From IMG/VR virus record IMGVR_UViG_3300025806_000116, positions 1 to 32,087 of that record: 32,087 bases of DNA. One strand, 5' to 3'. This document shows, piece after piece, positions 1 through 8,811 of this stretch. The stretch comes from a virus. A program made the translations under genes and the position numbers. Positions within the stretch are counted from its first letter, which is position 1. Each line of letters begins with the position of its first letter. The notes under the pieces were generated by a model. The model saw nothing but the letters and a program-made list of their open reading frames with translations, had not been told where the DNA came from and did not search any database.

Positions 1-969
1 ACCTCTGAGCACAGAGGAGAACTCTTGCAGGGTCTGAGAGGGGAAAGCTTCCTCTGCTTCAAACTCTTGTCTGGCAAGGTCAATACCCCTCTGGGCCTGC
101 GTCTGTCTGGCAGCGCCCACGCCTGAGAGCGCCCCTAGTTCTTTCAACTGTTGAGCAGGTATGGCAGAACCTAGGGAAGCTAGTTGAGTGGCCCCGGAAG
201 CTTCTCTCCCACGTTGCTGCGCTATTCTCTGTTGAGCGTCTTGGAAAGCAGCAAGCTGTCCCTGTGCTTCTATGTCACCCAGCTGCTGGTTCAAGTTCCT
301 CTGTCTCTCTGCCTCTAGTATAGCTGCTCTGGAACCTCCAAAGGCTCCTGCCTGTGCCGCTGCAGCGTCCTGCTTCTGTCCCTGTACATCTGAAACTCTC
401 TCTGCTTCTCTCTTCTGTATGTCAATGACATTCCTGACAAAAGGATTAGAGGCAGCTTGTAGTTCTTCAGCAGTGGGGAGAGGACCAGAAGCACTACGTG
501 CCAGAGTAGTGGCATCGTCAAAGAGTGGTTTAGTAGCACCGGGGATGGCTTCTATCTGCTCAAAAGACTTAGTCTGGGCAGGGTCAAACTCTGCTTGGAG
601 AGGACCTTGGAAAGCTTGGAATCCTTCTGTTTCTTTGTTCTCTTGAATAGCCTGCGCTTTCCCAAAGATATCCTGAATAAAAGGTTTAAGCTCTGTGGGA
701 AACTCACTCTGTTGTACCTGTGTTTGAACAGCGGGAGCAGCAGCTTGCTGACCACCTCCACCACCGCCCACAAATTGCATAAGGTTTGTATTAGGGTTGA
801 CTGTACCTGCACCGCCCATGGCACGGAGTACCGCCATCTCTTCAGGATTTACATGGGCAAGCTCAGTGTCACCGCCTAGTCCTTTTCCAGATAGGTCAGT
901 GTACAAGCAGTTGTACAGTTCAATCTTTTCCCCTATGGAAAAGTCACTGATAAGTTGTTTTACGTCCAT
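1..969 (-). CDS. Putative internal virion / ejection protein (partial, C-terminus beyond window)
   Basis: An open frame of 323 codons begins with ATG at 969 and is still open at position 1, so the C-terminus is missing. The ATG overlaps the stop of the preceding gene by one base (TAATG), and AAGGA sits 12 bases upstream. Features seen: a Gly run and Ala/Gln-rich segment near residues 65-85, then a long Gln/Ala/Glu/Arg-rich part (about residues 130-323) likely to be helical. This part contains AGAFGGSRAAILEAE, a motif I associate with internal virion or tail proteins of marine podo-like phages. Position at the end of the virion module, after the tail hub, fits a protein released into the host with the DNA. 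The family assignment rests on motif recall. A tail appendage protein is the alternative. Confidence 0.72.
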   Translation of the reverse strand, partial: MDVKQLISDFSIGEKIELYNCLYTDLSGKGLGGDTELAHVNPEEMAVLRAMGGAGTVNPNTNLMQFVGGGGGGQQAAAPAVQTQVQQSEFPTELKPFIQDIFGKAQAIQENKETEGFQAFQGPLQAEFDPAQTKSFEQIEAIPGATKPLFDDATTLARSASGPLPTAEELQAASNPFVRNVIDIQKREAERVSDVQGQKQDAAAAQAGAFGGSRAAILEAERQRNLNQQLGDIEAQGQLAAFQDAQQRIAQQRGREASGATQLASLGSAIPAQQLKELGALSGVGAARQTQAQRGIDLARQEFEAEEAFPSQTLQEFSSVLRG

Positions 970-1400
970 TACTTAATATCCTTTACAATGGTAGTATAGT
1001 ACTTTTCAAAGTTGTGCTGTTTAGTGAATTTTAACCAACCGTCTCTTACAGGGTGTTCTAATCTTCTGGCTCCTTGTTCTTTTGCAAACTTCTCCAGAGG
1101 AGAATCTTCACCAAAAATATAAGAATACCATTTCTTTATAGTGTGTGGTTTGGTACCTGCCCAAGGAACCATAAACACTTTGTACTTTGGATATTCCACC
1201 ACCTGTGAAATACAGGCTCCAAATATACCATCTTCTTCACTGGTCAGAACCCACAACTGCATCTGACCATGGAGTAGGGATAGGTAGATATCATCTAGGT
1301 CACGTTCTCCTTTACTAATATCTAAAGCTTTTTTAATAAAGTCTTTTGCATAAGGCCATGTAACCTCAACACAGTTCTGTTCTATTCTTATTAGTTTCAT
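969..1400 (-). CDS. GNAT-like acetyltransferase-fold phage protein
   Basis: A 143-residue protein with ATG preceded by AAGGA. The order of elements resembles the short GNAT-like proteins common in marine phages: a helical N-terminus, a strand with LWVLTSEEDGIFGACIS, the segment YPKYKVFMVPWAG, a helix rich in K/E, then a C-terminal part with RDGWLKFTKQHNFEKYY, which resembles the R-x-GW...L...GF/Y ending of such proteins. A clear acetyl-CoA pyrophosphate loop (R/Q-x-x-G-x-G/A) is not evident, so enzymatic activity is uncertain. It sits between two probable internal virion proteins. T7 also has a small internal virion protein (gp13, about 138 residues) near this place, and a structural role is an equally possible reading. 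No substrate can be inferred. Confidence 0.6.
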   Translation of the reverse strand: MKLIRIEQNCVEVTWPYAKDFIKKALDISKGERDLDDIYLSLLHGQMQLWVLTSEEDGIFGACISQVVEYPKYKVFMVPWAGTKPHTIKKWYSYIFGEDSPLEKFAKEQGARRLEHPVRDGWLKFTKQHNFEKYYTTIVKDIK

Positions 1401-1411
1401 TGTGTCCTTTT

Positions 1412-3847
1412 TTATGCAAGAGAACTAAGTCCTCCGCTCATCTCTGGTGGTTGCTTGGGTCTACCATATTTATCCATTCTAAAGTTATTTATAAACTGAT
1501 CCAAGTCATTTGCACCTGCAGTGCTAGAACCATTTCCTAGCATAGACACCACGTCAGCTGGGATAACGTACTCATCAGGAGAAAGAACGGCAGGTTGCAT
1601 ACCCATCTGTCCCCCTTCTTGTCTCCCTGCTATGACAAAGGGAATGTTATCTGACATGCCGTCCTCTGTGGGGTTACCTGTGGGCATCACTCTACCTTCA
1701 AAGTAAGGGACACTCCCTCCCCCTGCCAGTTGTAGGAGACCACCGTAAGCTCTACCGGAGACTCCTCCTAGGTAGCCGCCTTGTTGGAAACCACCCTCTC
1801 CATCAGCAGCATCACTACCACCATCATCATCCCCTCCAGCACCACTACCACTACCACTATCATCACCCTCTTCACCACCAATACCACCAAAACCTTCATC
1901 ACCAAATCCAGAGCCGGGACCAGAGCCGCTTCCAAACCCACCACCACCAGAACCAGAACCGCCACCGGAGCCAGAACCAGCACCTTCAGAAAAAGTATCC
2001 ATAGACTGAGAAGCTAAAGAAGCTATGCCCTGTGCAACAGATTCTTGAGACCCTTTACCGGGAACTCCAGTATCTTCTGGTGCATCTTCCTCTGCCATGG
2101 CTAAAGACGCTAAACCCATAGCTGCATTAAAACCTTCTTGTGCCTCTGCTTCTTCAGCTTCTGCCAAACCAATATCTAATTCACGCTGAGTTGTTAAGTT
2201 TGTATGCTGCTGTCCAATGGTTGGCCCAAGTCCAAATAAACTTGGAAAGCTAAACTGCAAAGAACCTCGCTGTGCTTCAGGTATCGCAGCATATTGTCCA
2301 GCCTGTGCTATTCCGCTGGCTACTTGCCCTAGACCCGGAGCACCTAGGCCTAACCCCGCAACACTTGCAGCAGTGTTTGCTGCATTGGCAGCATCTATAC
2401 CAGAATTAGTTCCTTGACCTATGCCAAAACCGAAACCTGCACCAGTTGTTCCTCCTGCAGTTCCGGGACCACCGGCTGGACCAGCGCCTACACCTGATCC
2501 TGAGACTCCAGCACCGCTTGCAGGTGAAGGAGCAGTACCACCGAGTCCTGTACCAAAACCACCAGAACCAGTACCATCACTTAGTGCTAGTTCTAAAGCT
2601 GTAGGCCCACCTTCTTGAAAGGGTTGAGGAGGTTGACCACCGCCCACGGCAACACCCGTGGTGGCTGCACCGGGGGCAGTACCTGCTTTGCCCACGGGGT
2701 ACCCTTTACTGATTGATTCTTCTTCTTCATCTTTAGGCTTGACAACTGACTGTGCAATCATGGGAAGCATAGAGGCACCTGCGCCCCCTGTAAGAGAACC
2801 TATGGCCTCTTGAATGTTCCCGCCTGTTTGTAGTCTAAGAAGACCACCTTCTTTAGCTGCCTCTGTAAAGACACCGGGAGTGTAGAACCTAGAACTCTGT
2901 CCCTCTGGTAGACCCTGTACCACCTGTGCAATCTCTTCCTGTGAAACCTTCCCGTCTTCGTCTCTGTCTAGGTCTCTCCTGCTCCGGGTGAAGTCAAAGT
3001 CTTTAGGAGTGAACGGTGTTCTGGAGGGACCAGAGGGAGCTTCTGGGAGAGGCTCATCTAGCTCTCCTGAGAGTGCTGCCACGCCCAGAGGAAGAGCCAC
3101 TCTCTTCATTGGGTCTGCTGCTAGGTAGTTAAAGGCTTCTGTAGGTGACGGAACGTTAGATACAAACTGTTCAATTGAAGGAGAAGGAGCAGCATTTAAG
3201 AAATTTCCTCCTGCAGGTCCTGTATGTAAACTCATGGCTCCTTCTAAATCTCCAACGTAATCAAAAGTAGGTGTAGGTCCGGGAACAGTTACAGAATTTG
3301 CAAAATTTCCTGCTACAGTCTCAGCAGGATTGTAACCTAATGCAGAGTCAACGACTCCTCCCTGAGAACCAACACCTAAATCTCCTGCTGTTGATGTTGC
3401 ACCAGCATCTCCTGCTGCACCAAACCCAGCACCAATACCAGAGCCTGCGCCTGCCATCAGTGCTGCACCTATGTCTAGTTCTTGTCCTCCAATTGCCTGA
3501 CCAGCAAGGTGACCGCCAGCAGCTGCCACACCTGCACCTAGTCCTGCAGCTAAACCTGTTCCTGCTCCCATACTAGCAAACATAGGAGCCGCCGCAGGTC
3601 CTAAGAAGGCACCAGCGCCTATGGCAAGGATGGTGGGAAGAAGCCTCTTAAACATTCCAGCCTCTGGGAGACCTGTCTCTGGGTTAGTTCTCAGTGGTTC
3701 GTTAAATACCAGACCAGAAAGACCATTGAGCGCGCCTATCTCTGAGTCTGTCATATGAATAAGCTGCGTATCAGGACCCCTGCCCATACGCTTCAGAGAC
3801 TCTGCCTGCATTCTAGGGTTTGATACTTCTTGCTGCATACTATTCAT
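1412..3847 (-). CDS. Large Gly-rich virion protein with EF-hand loop and VIPADVV C-terminus
   Basis: An 811-residue protein whose ATG overlaps the stop of the preceding gene (TAATG). Residues 65-160 are a Gly/Ala-rich hydrophobic stretch (AIGAGAFLGPAAAP and similar), able to insert in or cross a membrane. Residues 294-305 (DRDEDGKVSQEE) match the calcium-binding EF-hand loop at every canonical position. Residues 425-500 and 630-690 are very Gly/Ser-rich and flexible. The C-terminal 110 residues hold GMSDNIPFVIAG, LSPDEYVIPADVVSMLGNGS and GRPKQPPE, a conserved ending I recognise from internal virion or tail proteins of marine phages. The protein ends in GGLSSLA, and the preceding gene's product carries GGLSSLS near its end. 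Probably an ejected or tail-tip protein that helps DNA cross the host envelope. The function is inferred. Confidence 0.72.
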   Translation of the reverse strand: MNSMQQEVSNPRMQAESLKRMGRGPDTQLIHMTDSEIGALNGLSGLVFNEPLRTNPETGLPEAGMFKRLLPTILAIGAGAFLGPAAAPMFASMGAGTGLAAGLGAGVAAAGGHLAGQAIGGQELDIGAALMAGAGSGIGAGFGAAGDAGATSTAGDLGVGSQGGVVDSALGYNPAETVAGNFANSVTVPGPTPTFDYVGDLEGAMSLHTGPAGGNFLNAAPSPSIEQFVSNVPSPTEAFNYLAADPMKRVALPLGVAALSGELDEPLPEAPSGPSRTPFTPKDFDFTRSRRDLDRDEDGKVSQEEIAQVVQGLPEGQSSRFYTPGVFTEAAKEGGLLRLQTGGNIQEAIGSLTGGAGASMLPMIAQSVVKPKDEEEESISKGYPVGKAGTAPGAATTGVAVGGGQPPQPFQEGGPTALELALSDGTGSGGFGTGLGGTAPSPASGAGVSGSGVGAGPAGGPGTAGGTTGAGFGFGIGQGTNSGIDAANAANTAASVAGLGLGAPGLGQVASGIAQAGQYAAIPEAQRGSLQFSFPSLFGLGPTIGQQHTNLTTQRELDIGLAEAEEAEAQEGFNAAMGLASLAMAEEDAPEDTGVPGKGSQESVAQGIASLASQSMDTFSEGAGSGSGGGSGSGGGGFGSGSGPGSGFGDEGFGGIGGEEGDDSGSGSGAGGDDDGGSDAADGEGGFQQGGYLGGVSGRAYGGLLQLAGGGSVPYFEGRVMPTGNPTEDGMSDNIPFVIAGRQEGGQMGMQPAVLSPDEYVIPADVVSMLGNGSSTAGANDLDQFINNFRMDKYGRPKQPPEMSGGLSSLA

Positions 3848-4296
3848 TATGAGAAAGTTCCTATTGAGTTACTAAGAGAAGAAAGACCACCCTGCATAGT
3901 CTGGTTCCCCGGATTAGGTGTATTCTGAGAAAGCTGCCCCGTGGTGGTACCCGTGACCATGGACCTCTGGCTCTGATCATACGGAGACATGCCTTGGTTT
4001 TCTTGTATATTCCCTAGTACATTATAACCCTCTGGCATGACATTGGCAAAACTAGCACCGGGGTAGAGAGGAGAAGGTTTAAGAGTATTCAGCATAAAGT
4101 CATAGTCTGCTTGAGCTTGTGGCTCAGAAGGAGGAGGAACCATTCTGTCTCCTAGACTAGCAGTGGGAATAGGAGAAGCAATAATAGGCTGAAGCACCGT
4201 GGAACTCTGTCCTTGAGGAGGCATAAGTGTTCCTCCCTGTGCATAGGAAGAACCTTGACCCAGAATACTCAGTAGTTGATTCATATCATATTGCAT
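3847..4296 (-). CDS. Hypothetical virion-module protein, Pro/Gln/Ser-rich
   Basis: A 149-residue protein, ATG start, with AGGG upstream. It is low in complexity: rich in Gln, Pro, Ser, Gly and Asn, with no membrane segment and no cysteine. A short run near residues 63-78 (QADYDFMLNTLKPSPLYP) may form a helix. The C-terminal part carries GGLSSLS, close to the GGLSSLA that ends the next gene's 811-residue product. This suggests either a shared assembly or processing signal or common origin. Its stop overlaps the start codon of that gene, which suggests translational coupling. No family recognised. Position suggests a tail or internal virion accessory protein. Confidence 0.6.
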   Translation of the reverse strand: MQYDMNQLLSILGQGSSYAQGGTLMPPQGQSSTVLQPIIASPIPTASLGDRMVPPPSEPQAQADYDFMLNTLKPSPLYPGASFANVMPEGYNVLGNIQENQGMSPYDQSQRSMVTGTTTGQLSQNTPNPGNQTMQGGLSSLSNSIGTFS

Positions 4297-4312
4297 CTAT
4301 TTGTGCGCCCTG

Positions 4313-4609
4313 CTAACTAAAAGAATTAAAATCTGACCACCCAATGGTGGTACCTGCTACACTTACATAACCTCTGAACTTACCCGTCTTTCTCTCGTAT
4401 ACTATGTCTCCACCTTGTGCCTGTCCCAGTTCACCAGAGGATACAGCCCTGTTTATTCTAACTGTTCCAGTACGTGCACTGTCTAGGTCTCTTCCCTCTA
4501 GTTCATTTACAATAGCATCTGCCCACTGGCGTATCTCTGTATAGGTCCTGAGAAGTTCATCGTCTGTTAAACCGTAGAGATCAGGAAGGGTAGGGTAAAC
4601 TGCTGCCAT
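4313..4609 (-). CDS. Small conserved phage structural-module protein, function unknown
   Basis: A 98-residue protein with a strong ribosome binding site (AGGAGGGG) seven to eight bases before its ATG, suggesting high expression. Residues 1-45 are helical and acidic (LYGLTDDELLRTYTEIRQWADAIVNEL). Residues 48-98 look beta-rich, with GDIVYERKTGKFRGYVSVAG. The order, an N-terminal helical hairpin followed by a small beta domain, is compatible with a tail plug or minor virion protein. It sits directly behind the gp10-like tail hub gene. No named family recognised. Confidence 0.62.
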   Translation of the reverse strand: MAAVYPTLPDLYGLTDDELLRTYTEIRQWADAIVNELEGRDLDSARTGTVRINRAVSSGELGQAQGGDIVYERKTGKFRGYVSVAGTTIGWSDFNSFS

Positions 4610-4618
4610 CTTCCCCTC

Positions 4619-6718
4619 CTACCTAAGACCATCGTCTTGTATGTCTAGTCTAAGATCACCGTATCTCCACTCTGTACCCGTGGCATTGTTCTCTAGTTTA
4701 ATTCTAGCTTGCCTACCTCTGGACCTGAACCTGACTGTCTCTGTGTTCTGCGTCACGTTGAAAGGTCCTTTTGTTTTAAGAGCACCGTTTGGAAACTCTT
4801 TCGTCTGTATGGTAAAAGAAAGCTGACCGTTGTTAATCTCAACATCAGGGATCAACCTGTCAACAAAGAGCATCTCGTTCCCGTCACCTATGCCAAAGTC
4901 AGCAGACTCAATAAAGGAATCTATCTTCTCTCCCTTCCCTGTGAACAGGTCTTGTATCTCATTATCATATATTCTGGTTGTACCCACAGAGGTACCAGTG
5001 TTTACAATATTATCATATACATCTCTGTCATCCCAAGTAGTCCAGATGGCATCACCGTATACCCAGTAGTTTTCTTCCATGGACCAAGAGACGTACTTGT
5101 TACACTCTGTGGAATCAGCAGAGGGGTACAGCCACGTAACTTCTTTAAACTCTGAGTTGACCCCTGCGTATATCTTGTTCATCTGTTCTCTGTTTATATC
5201 AGAGAAAACATACCTCCTGACAGTGCAGTCTAGTCTCCTGACCCTCCCGTCATAAGCAAAGAAGTTATCGTGGCCCATCCAGACAGGTGTACCGTCCATG
5301 TCTATGCCACCGTGTTGACTGACTCCACCACACCCTGTGCCTAGTTCAGTGAAGGAAAAGATAAAAGGAGGACCAGTGAAGCGCATACCGTATAGAACAT
5401 GATCAGTAAGAACTGCAATTTGGTTTCTACTCCTGATACCTTGTACAATCTGAGTACCACCTGTAAGCGTGTTTTCTCCTGAAGTAGAACTGATAGAAGG
5501 CGTCCAATTAGTATAATCATTTTGATCTGACCACCTGACAAGTAAAGGTTCTCTCGTCCCTGCCACGTTAGAACAACCAAAACAAACAACGTGTCTGTCA
5601 TTGGGAGAGACAATAAATGTATTGACACTGGTAGGTGCATTGGTCACAGCCACTGATCTGACATCTCCTCCTGAAGTGGGGAACCACTGGTAGAGACCCT
5701 GTCCTCTTTTATTGGCCAGTAGTATTTCTCCAAAGGTATCCAGTTGCCAGTTGGCAGCTTCAAAGGTAATGCCAGAAGAAACAGCAGGAGAGTTCCATGT
5801 TCTATACCCAGCAGTGGTACTGACGTTTACAAGGAACTGTGCAGTGGCTAACCCTGCCCCTGCACTGGTGGCAGCAGCAGCAATGGCAGAATTAAATCTA
5901 AAGTTATTAACATCTGTCACAGAGAGAACCTGAAAGATAGGACCTCCTGCAGTAGAGCTTGTCAGGACAATGTTACCACCAACTGTTGTAGCAGTGGTAA
6001 AGTATACAAAGTCATTTACTTCTAGCCCATGGGCATTACTGGTTATACTTACAGCCACCGTGGCAGCTACTACGTTTACAACACTGGTCAGGATAACAGA
6101 GGTAAAGACCTCTGCGTTATAGTTAGAGGCTCCGTACCCTGTGCCTGTGATACCTACAGAAGTTCCAGAAGGTATCAGGTACCGCGCAGTGGCGTGTCCC
6201 GCTGCACTCTGGTTAGAACCTGCTGAGACAGTGTTATCAAAAGCAAAGGTGTTTATACTGATGACACTGACAGAGAATGTGCTATTAAAGGTGTAGTCTG
6301 TAGCGACAGAGGAAGACGTAAACACTGCGTAGTCACCAGTGGTGAGACCGTGGTTAGTGTCTGATACACAGACTCTTACACTGTCCAGAGTAGTTCCAAA
6401 AGCATTGGTCAGGTTTACAGAAGTTCTAACCGGGGTTATATCGTATGTTACCCCGTTGTCATATTCATAGAGAAACTTCTCTGTTCCAGTGGCAAGGTGT
6501 TTCTGCGTGATGTTATCTTGCCACGTAAGAATATCTCTGCCAGTTCCCACCAGAGTTCCAGAAGTTTTAACCTCCCAGCCTCTGATGTTCTCTGGTTTCT
6601 TGTCCCTGAACCTAACCCTGTTCCCGTCATACCAAGAACCCTGCTCCGCGTACTGAGTAGACTCTCTGTGTATGCCTTGCCTAAAGTTAAGCTTTTTTGT
6701 TTGTGATAGTGTAGACAA
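4619..6718 (-). CDS. P22 gp10-like packaged-DNA stabilisation / tail hub protein
   Basis: A 699-residue protein. The N-terminus (LNFRQGIHRESTQYAEQGSW, then YDGNRVRFRDKKPENIRGWE) is characteristic of the Phage_stabilise (P22 gp10-like) family, the hub that closes the portal and holds packaged DNA. P22 gp10 is about 470 residues. The extra length comes from an inserted beta-rich segment (about residues 80-315) with two repeated HGL...D.V.FT motifs (HGLTTGDYAVFTS, HGLEVNDFVYFTT). The C-terminal half holds LTWQ/LVRWSDQNDYTNW-type strands and a final FRSRGRQARIKLENNATGTEWR segment typical of the family. The start is TTG at 6718, with AGAGG about ten bases upstream. No in-frame ATG would keep the conserved N-terminus. 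Confidence 0.87.
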   Translation of the reverse strand: MSTLSQTKKLNFRQGIHRESTQYAEQGSWYDGNRVRFRDKKPENIRGWEVKTSGTLVGTGRDILTWQDNITQKHLATGTEKFLYEYDNGVTYDITPVRTSVNLTNAFGTTLDSVRVCVSDTNHGLTTGDYAVFTSSSVATDYTFNSTFSVSVISINTFAFDNTVSAGSNQSAAGHATARYLIPSGTSVGITGTGYGASNYNAEVFTSVILTSVVNVVAATVAVSITSNAHGLEVNDFVYFTTATTVGGNIVLTSSTAGGPIFQVLSVTDVNNFRFNSAIAAAATSAGAGLATAQFLVNVSTTAGYRTWNSPAVSSGITFEAANWQLDTFGEILLANKRGQGLYQWFPTSGGDVRSVAVTNAPTSVNTFIVSPNDRHVVCFGCSNVAGTREPLLVRWSDQNDYTNWTPSISSTSGENTLTGGTQIVQGIRSRNQIAVLTDHVLYGMRFTGPPFIFSFTELGTGCGGVSQHGGIDMDGTPVWMGHDNFFAYDGRVRRLDCTVRRYVFSDINREQMNKIYAGVNSEFKEVTWLYPSADSTECNKYVSWSMEENYWVYGDAIWTTWDDRDVYDNIVNTGTSVGTTRIYDNEIQDLFTGKGEKIDSFIESADFGIGDGNEMLFVDRLIPDVEINNGQLSFTIQTKEFPNGALKTKGPFNVTQNTETVRFRSRGRQARIKLENNATGTEWRYGDLRLDIQDDGLR

Positions 6719-6729
6719 CTATGATTCCT

Positions 6730-7626
6730 CTAAGTAGCTGTGGAGAAAGCCTTGACAACAAGAGTTGAAATAGCAGTGGTGGTCTGTGCATTATAAACAA
6801 GAAGATCAACTGCGTTAGCCGCTGTGCTAAGTGTAGGAGCAGTGCCACTGACAAAGACGTAGGCATTATTATAAGCAAGTGTTCTACCACCTGTGCCGTC
6901 CTGTACAAGATAGATATGACCTGTCTGTCCCGGTGTTACACCTGTGGGTGCTTCTAATGTTCTATTCCCTGCAAGGGTCAAGGCAAAGTTATTACCAAGG
7001 GCCATATTAACAGCAACAGAGGCAGCGTCTGTCAGGGAGACAACGGGGGTGACTGCTGGCCCTGTAAAGGTGACGGCGCTGGTAAAGGTCTTTGCTGAAG
7101 GCACAGTGGAGGAGACAGAGACTCTGACAAATCTAATATCAGCGGTGGAGACAGGTATAAGATTAGAATCTGCAGTGCCAAAGTCTAATTCTGAAGCAGT
7201 ACCTAGGTTTAGACCAACTGCATTGGACTGATGAACAGACACCCCGTCACAAATAAAGAATCCATTAGCACTGACTCCCACAGTTGCACCTGCCCCTGCC
7301 AGAGTTTTAATCTTGGTAGTTTCAGCGGCTGAACGAGTTGTCTTGTTTTTGATAAAGTAGCTCTTAGATTTTGCAGGTATAACCACATTAACATTATCTG
7401 TTAAATTTCCTTTTAGTTCAATAAAAGCACTTCTGGCTTGATCAGCTTGACCATCAATGTTTGTCAGTGTTACATCTGCACCAGCTAATTCTATTGTGGT
7501 ATAGGCGGCTATTGCATCGTCAACAAGATCAATAACATTCTGATTAAGAACAGTTCCCCAAGAGTTAGGGTTAGCCCCGTCCTCTTGTTTTTCCAAACGT
7601 ATTCTAGTTGTATATGTAGATGCCAT
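6730..7626 (-). CDS. Tail fibre / appendage protein
   Basis: A 298-residue protein, ATG with AAGGA upstream. Its N-terminus (TRIRLEKQEDGANPNSWGTV, then LNQNVIDLVDDAIA) is a conserved attachment domain seen in many marine phage fibre proteins. The middle is beta-rich, with Thr/Val/Ala repeats. The C-terminal 95 residues (LTLAGNRTLEAPTGVTPGQ, GRTLAYNNAY) match the C-terminal domain of the 439-residue protein at 11313-12632 (TLAGNRTLDNPTNC, SRTLAYGTSW). The two genes therefore share an exchangeable tip domain. Likely role: a trimeric fibre or appendage that touches the host surface. Confidence 0.75.
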   Translation of the reverse strand: MASTYTTRIRLEKQEDGANPNSWGTVLNQNVIDLVDDAIAAYTTIELAGADVTLTNIDGQADQARSAFIELKGNLTDNVNVVIPAKSKSYFIKNKTTRSAAETTKIKTLAGAGATVGVSANGFFICDGVSVHQSNAVGLNLGTASELDFGTADSNLIPVSTADIRFVRVSVSSTVPSAKTFTSAVTFTGPAVTPVVSLTDAASVAVNMALGNNFALTLAGNRTLEAPTGVTPGQTGHIYLVQDGTGGRTLAYNNAYVFVSGTAPTLSTAANAVDLLVYNAQTTTAISTLVVKAFSTAT

Positions 7627-7643
7627 CTATTTTGTTCCTTGCT

Positions 7644-7853
7644 CTAAGACGTAAATACTTTTTGTATAATAGCAGACATTGCTGCTCCTATACCAGAGGC
7701 TACTAGAAAAACTCCTAGGATAACTCCCTTACCTTTGTCCAATTGACTTTCAAGTTGATCAAGCCTGACAGAAAGCCTATCAACTTCAGTGCTTAACTGA
7801 TCCACAGCTTGAATCATCTTTCCTAGCTCAACACCTGTCAACTGACTGCTCAC
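7644..7853 (-). CDS. Holin-like / lysis-associated small membrane protein
   Basis: A 69-residue protein starting at GTG, with AAGGA eight bases upstream. Residues 12-40 form a heptad coiled coil (VDQLSTEVDRLSVRLDQLES), followed by a KGK basic spot and one membrane helix (about residues 44-66, VILGVFLVASGIGAAMSAII). This N-coil plus C-terminal membrane anchor layout resembles haemolysin XhlA-type accessory lysis proteins and small holins. It sits beside a predicted secreted protein and between fibre genes. A second membrane-plus-coil protein lies at 14762-15040, so which one is the true holin is not settled. Confidence 0.6.
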   Translation of the reverse strand: MSSQLTGVELGKMIQAVDQLSTEVDRLSVRLDQLESQLDKGKGVILGVFLVASGIGAAMSAIIQKVFTS

Positions 7854-7855
7854 CT

Positions 7856-8230
7856 CTAAATTCCTTTATCTTGTGCTGGTGTTCCAGCAGCTACTATGTA
7901 ACCTGCTACCATATTATCAGGTGTAGTTATTCTCATTATAGAAGTTTCTATCTTGTTATAATCTTTATAGCTTGTAATTACTTCATCAACTATAAATAAC
8001 TTAGGTTGTCCTATAAATCTAATACAATCTCTAGACAGTCTCTTTCTCATAACTTCACTAGCATATACTTCTCTACTTTTAGAATCTGCCAGTGCTAGGT
8101 CCATTATATCTTTCTCTTCTTTACAGATAAAAAATGCAGCTACCTTATCTCCCTTGCTCCATACTTCTTGTGCTGAGATACAAGTGGGCAGTATTGTAAA
8201 ACAAGCAATAAGAAATAATTTAGCAAGCAT
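7856..8230 (-). CDS. Secreted / periplasmic protein of unknown function
   Basis: A 124-residue protein with a clear signal peptide: MLAKLFLIACFTILPTCISA, with probable cleavage after Ala20. The mature part has about 104 residues and two cysteines (FICKEE and RDCIRFIG) that could form a disulphide in the periplasm, plus a C-terminal beta-like segment (KLFIVDEVITSYKDYNKIET). TTAGAGTGAG precedes the ATG, and the stop of the upstream gene lies within it. Next to the holin-like gene it could be an export-dependent lysis, spanin-like or superinfection factor. There is no lipobox of standard form. No family recognised. Confidence 0.58.
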   Translation of the reverse strand: MLAKLFLIACFTILPTCISAQEVWSKGDKVAAFFICKEEKDIMDLALADSKSREVYASEVMRKRLSRDCIRFIGQPKLFIVDEVITSYKDYNKIETSIMRITTPDNMVAGYIVAAGTPAQDKGI

Positions 8231-8231
8231 C

Positions 8232-8789
8232 TCACTCTAAACTTTCTCTAGGATTAGAAGGCCACTCGTCAAACTCTGAGGCTTTCTTACCTGCATCTGC
8301 CATTGCCTGTGTAAACACAGTCATTGCTTCAAGACTTGCAACATCTGACTTTGCATCTATGGCAGTCTCAAGAGCAGCAGCTTTTTCTCTTAGGTCTGTA
8401 CGCCACTGGGCAAGGTCTTCTGGTTTTGCAGTACCATTGTCTTGTTCTCTGATCACAATCCAATCAGTCTGTGCCAAGGTACTCTGAAGAACAGAAGATA
8501 CATGATTCTTCATTGTAATCTTAATAGCATCAATATCTCTAGCAATTTGTGATCTGGTGACAACAACTTTGTCTGCTTGTACAGAAGGTTGAGATTCACT
8601 AGTTTTATAAAACATATTATCTTTATAAGAACCTTCATATACATAAGGTACAATACCCAATGCTTTCCTCTCTTCATCTGTCCATGCTCTGGTAAAGATT
8701 GATTTAGGATATTGAATATCATTAAGTGTCATTGCTTTAGGATTAGAAATTGTTTGTACAATTTTATTATCCTCAATTCTTGCCCACAT
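8232..8789 (-). CDS. Tail fibre assembly chaperone-like protein
   Basis: A 185-residue protein, ATG with AGGAAAG upstream. The N-terminus (MWARIEDNKIVQTISNPK) is a small beta domain typical of fibre-associated proteins. The C-terminal half contains LQSTLAQTDWIVIREQDNG followed by an acidic helix with WRTDLREKAAALE. That pattern (TDW-x-V-I-R plus a downstream R-x-x-R/L-R) is typical of tail fibre assembly and DUF4376-like phage proteins. It follows directly after the 833-residue fibre gene, the usual place for a dedicated fibre chaperone. Confidence 0.6.
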   Translation of the reverse strand: MWARIEDNKIVQTISNPKAMTLNDIQYPKSIFTRAWTDEERKALGIVPYVYEGSYKDNMFYKTSESQPSVQADKVVVTRSQIARDIDAIKITMKNHVSSVLQSTLAQTDWIVIREQDNGTAKPEDLAQWRTDLREKAAALETAIDAKSDVASLEAMTVFTQAMADAGKKASEFDEWPSNPRESLE

Positions 8790-8811
8790 AGTCTACTTTC
8801 CTTTCTTTAAA

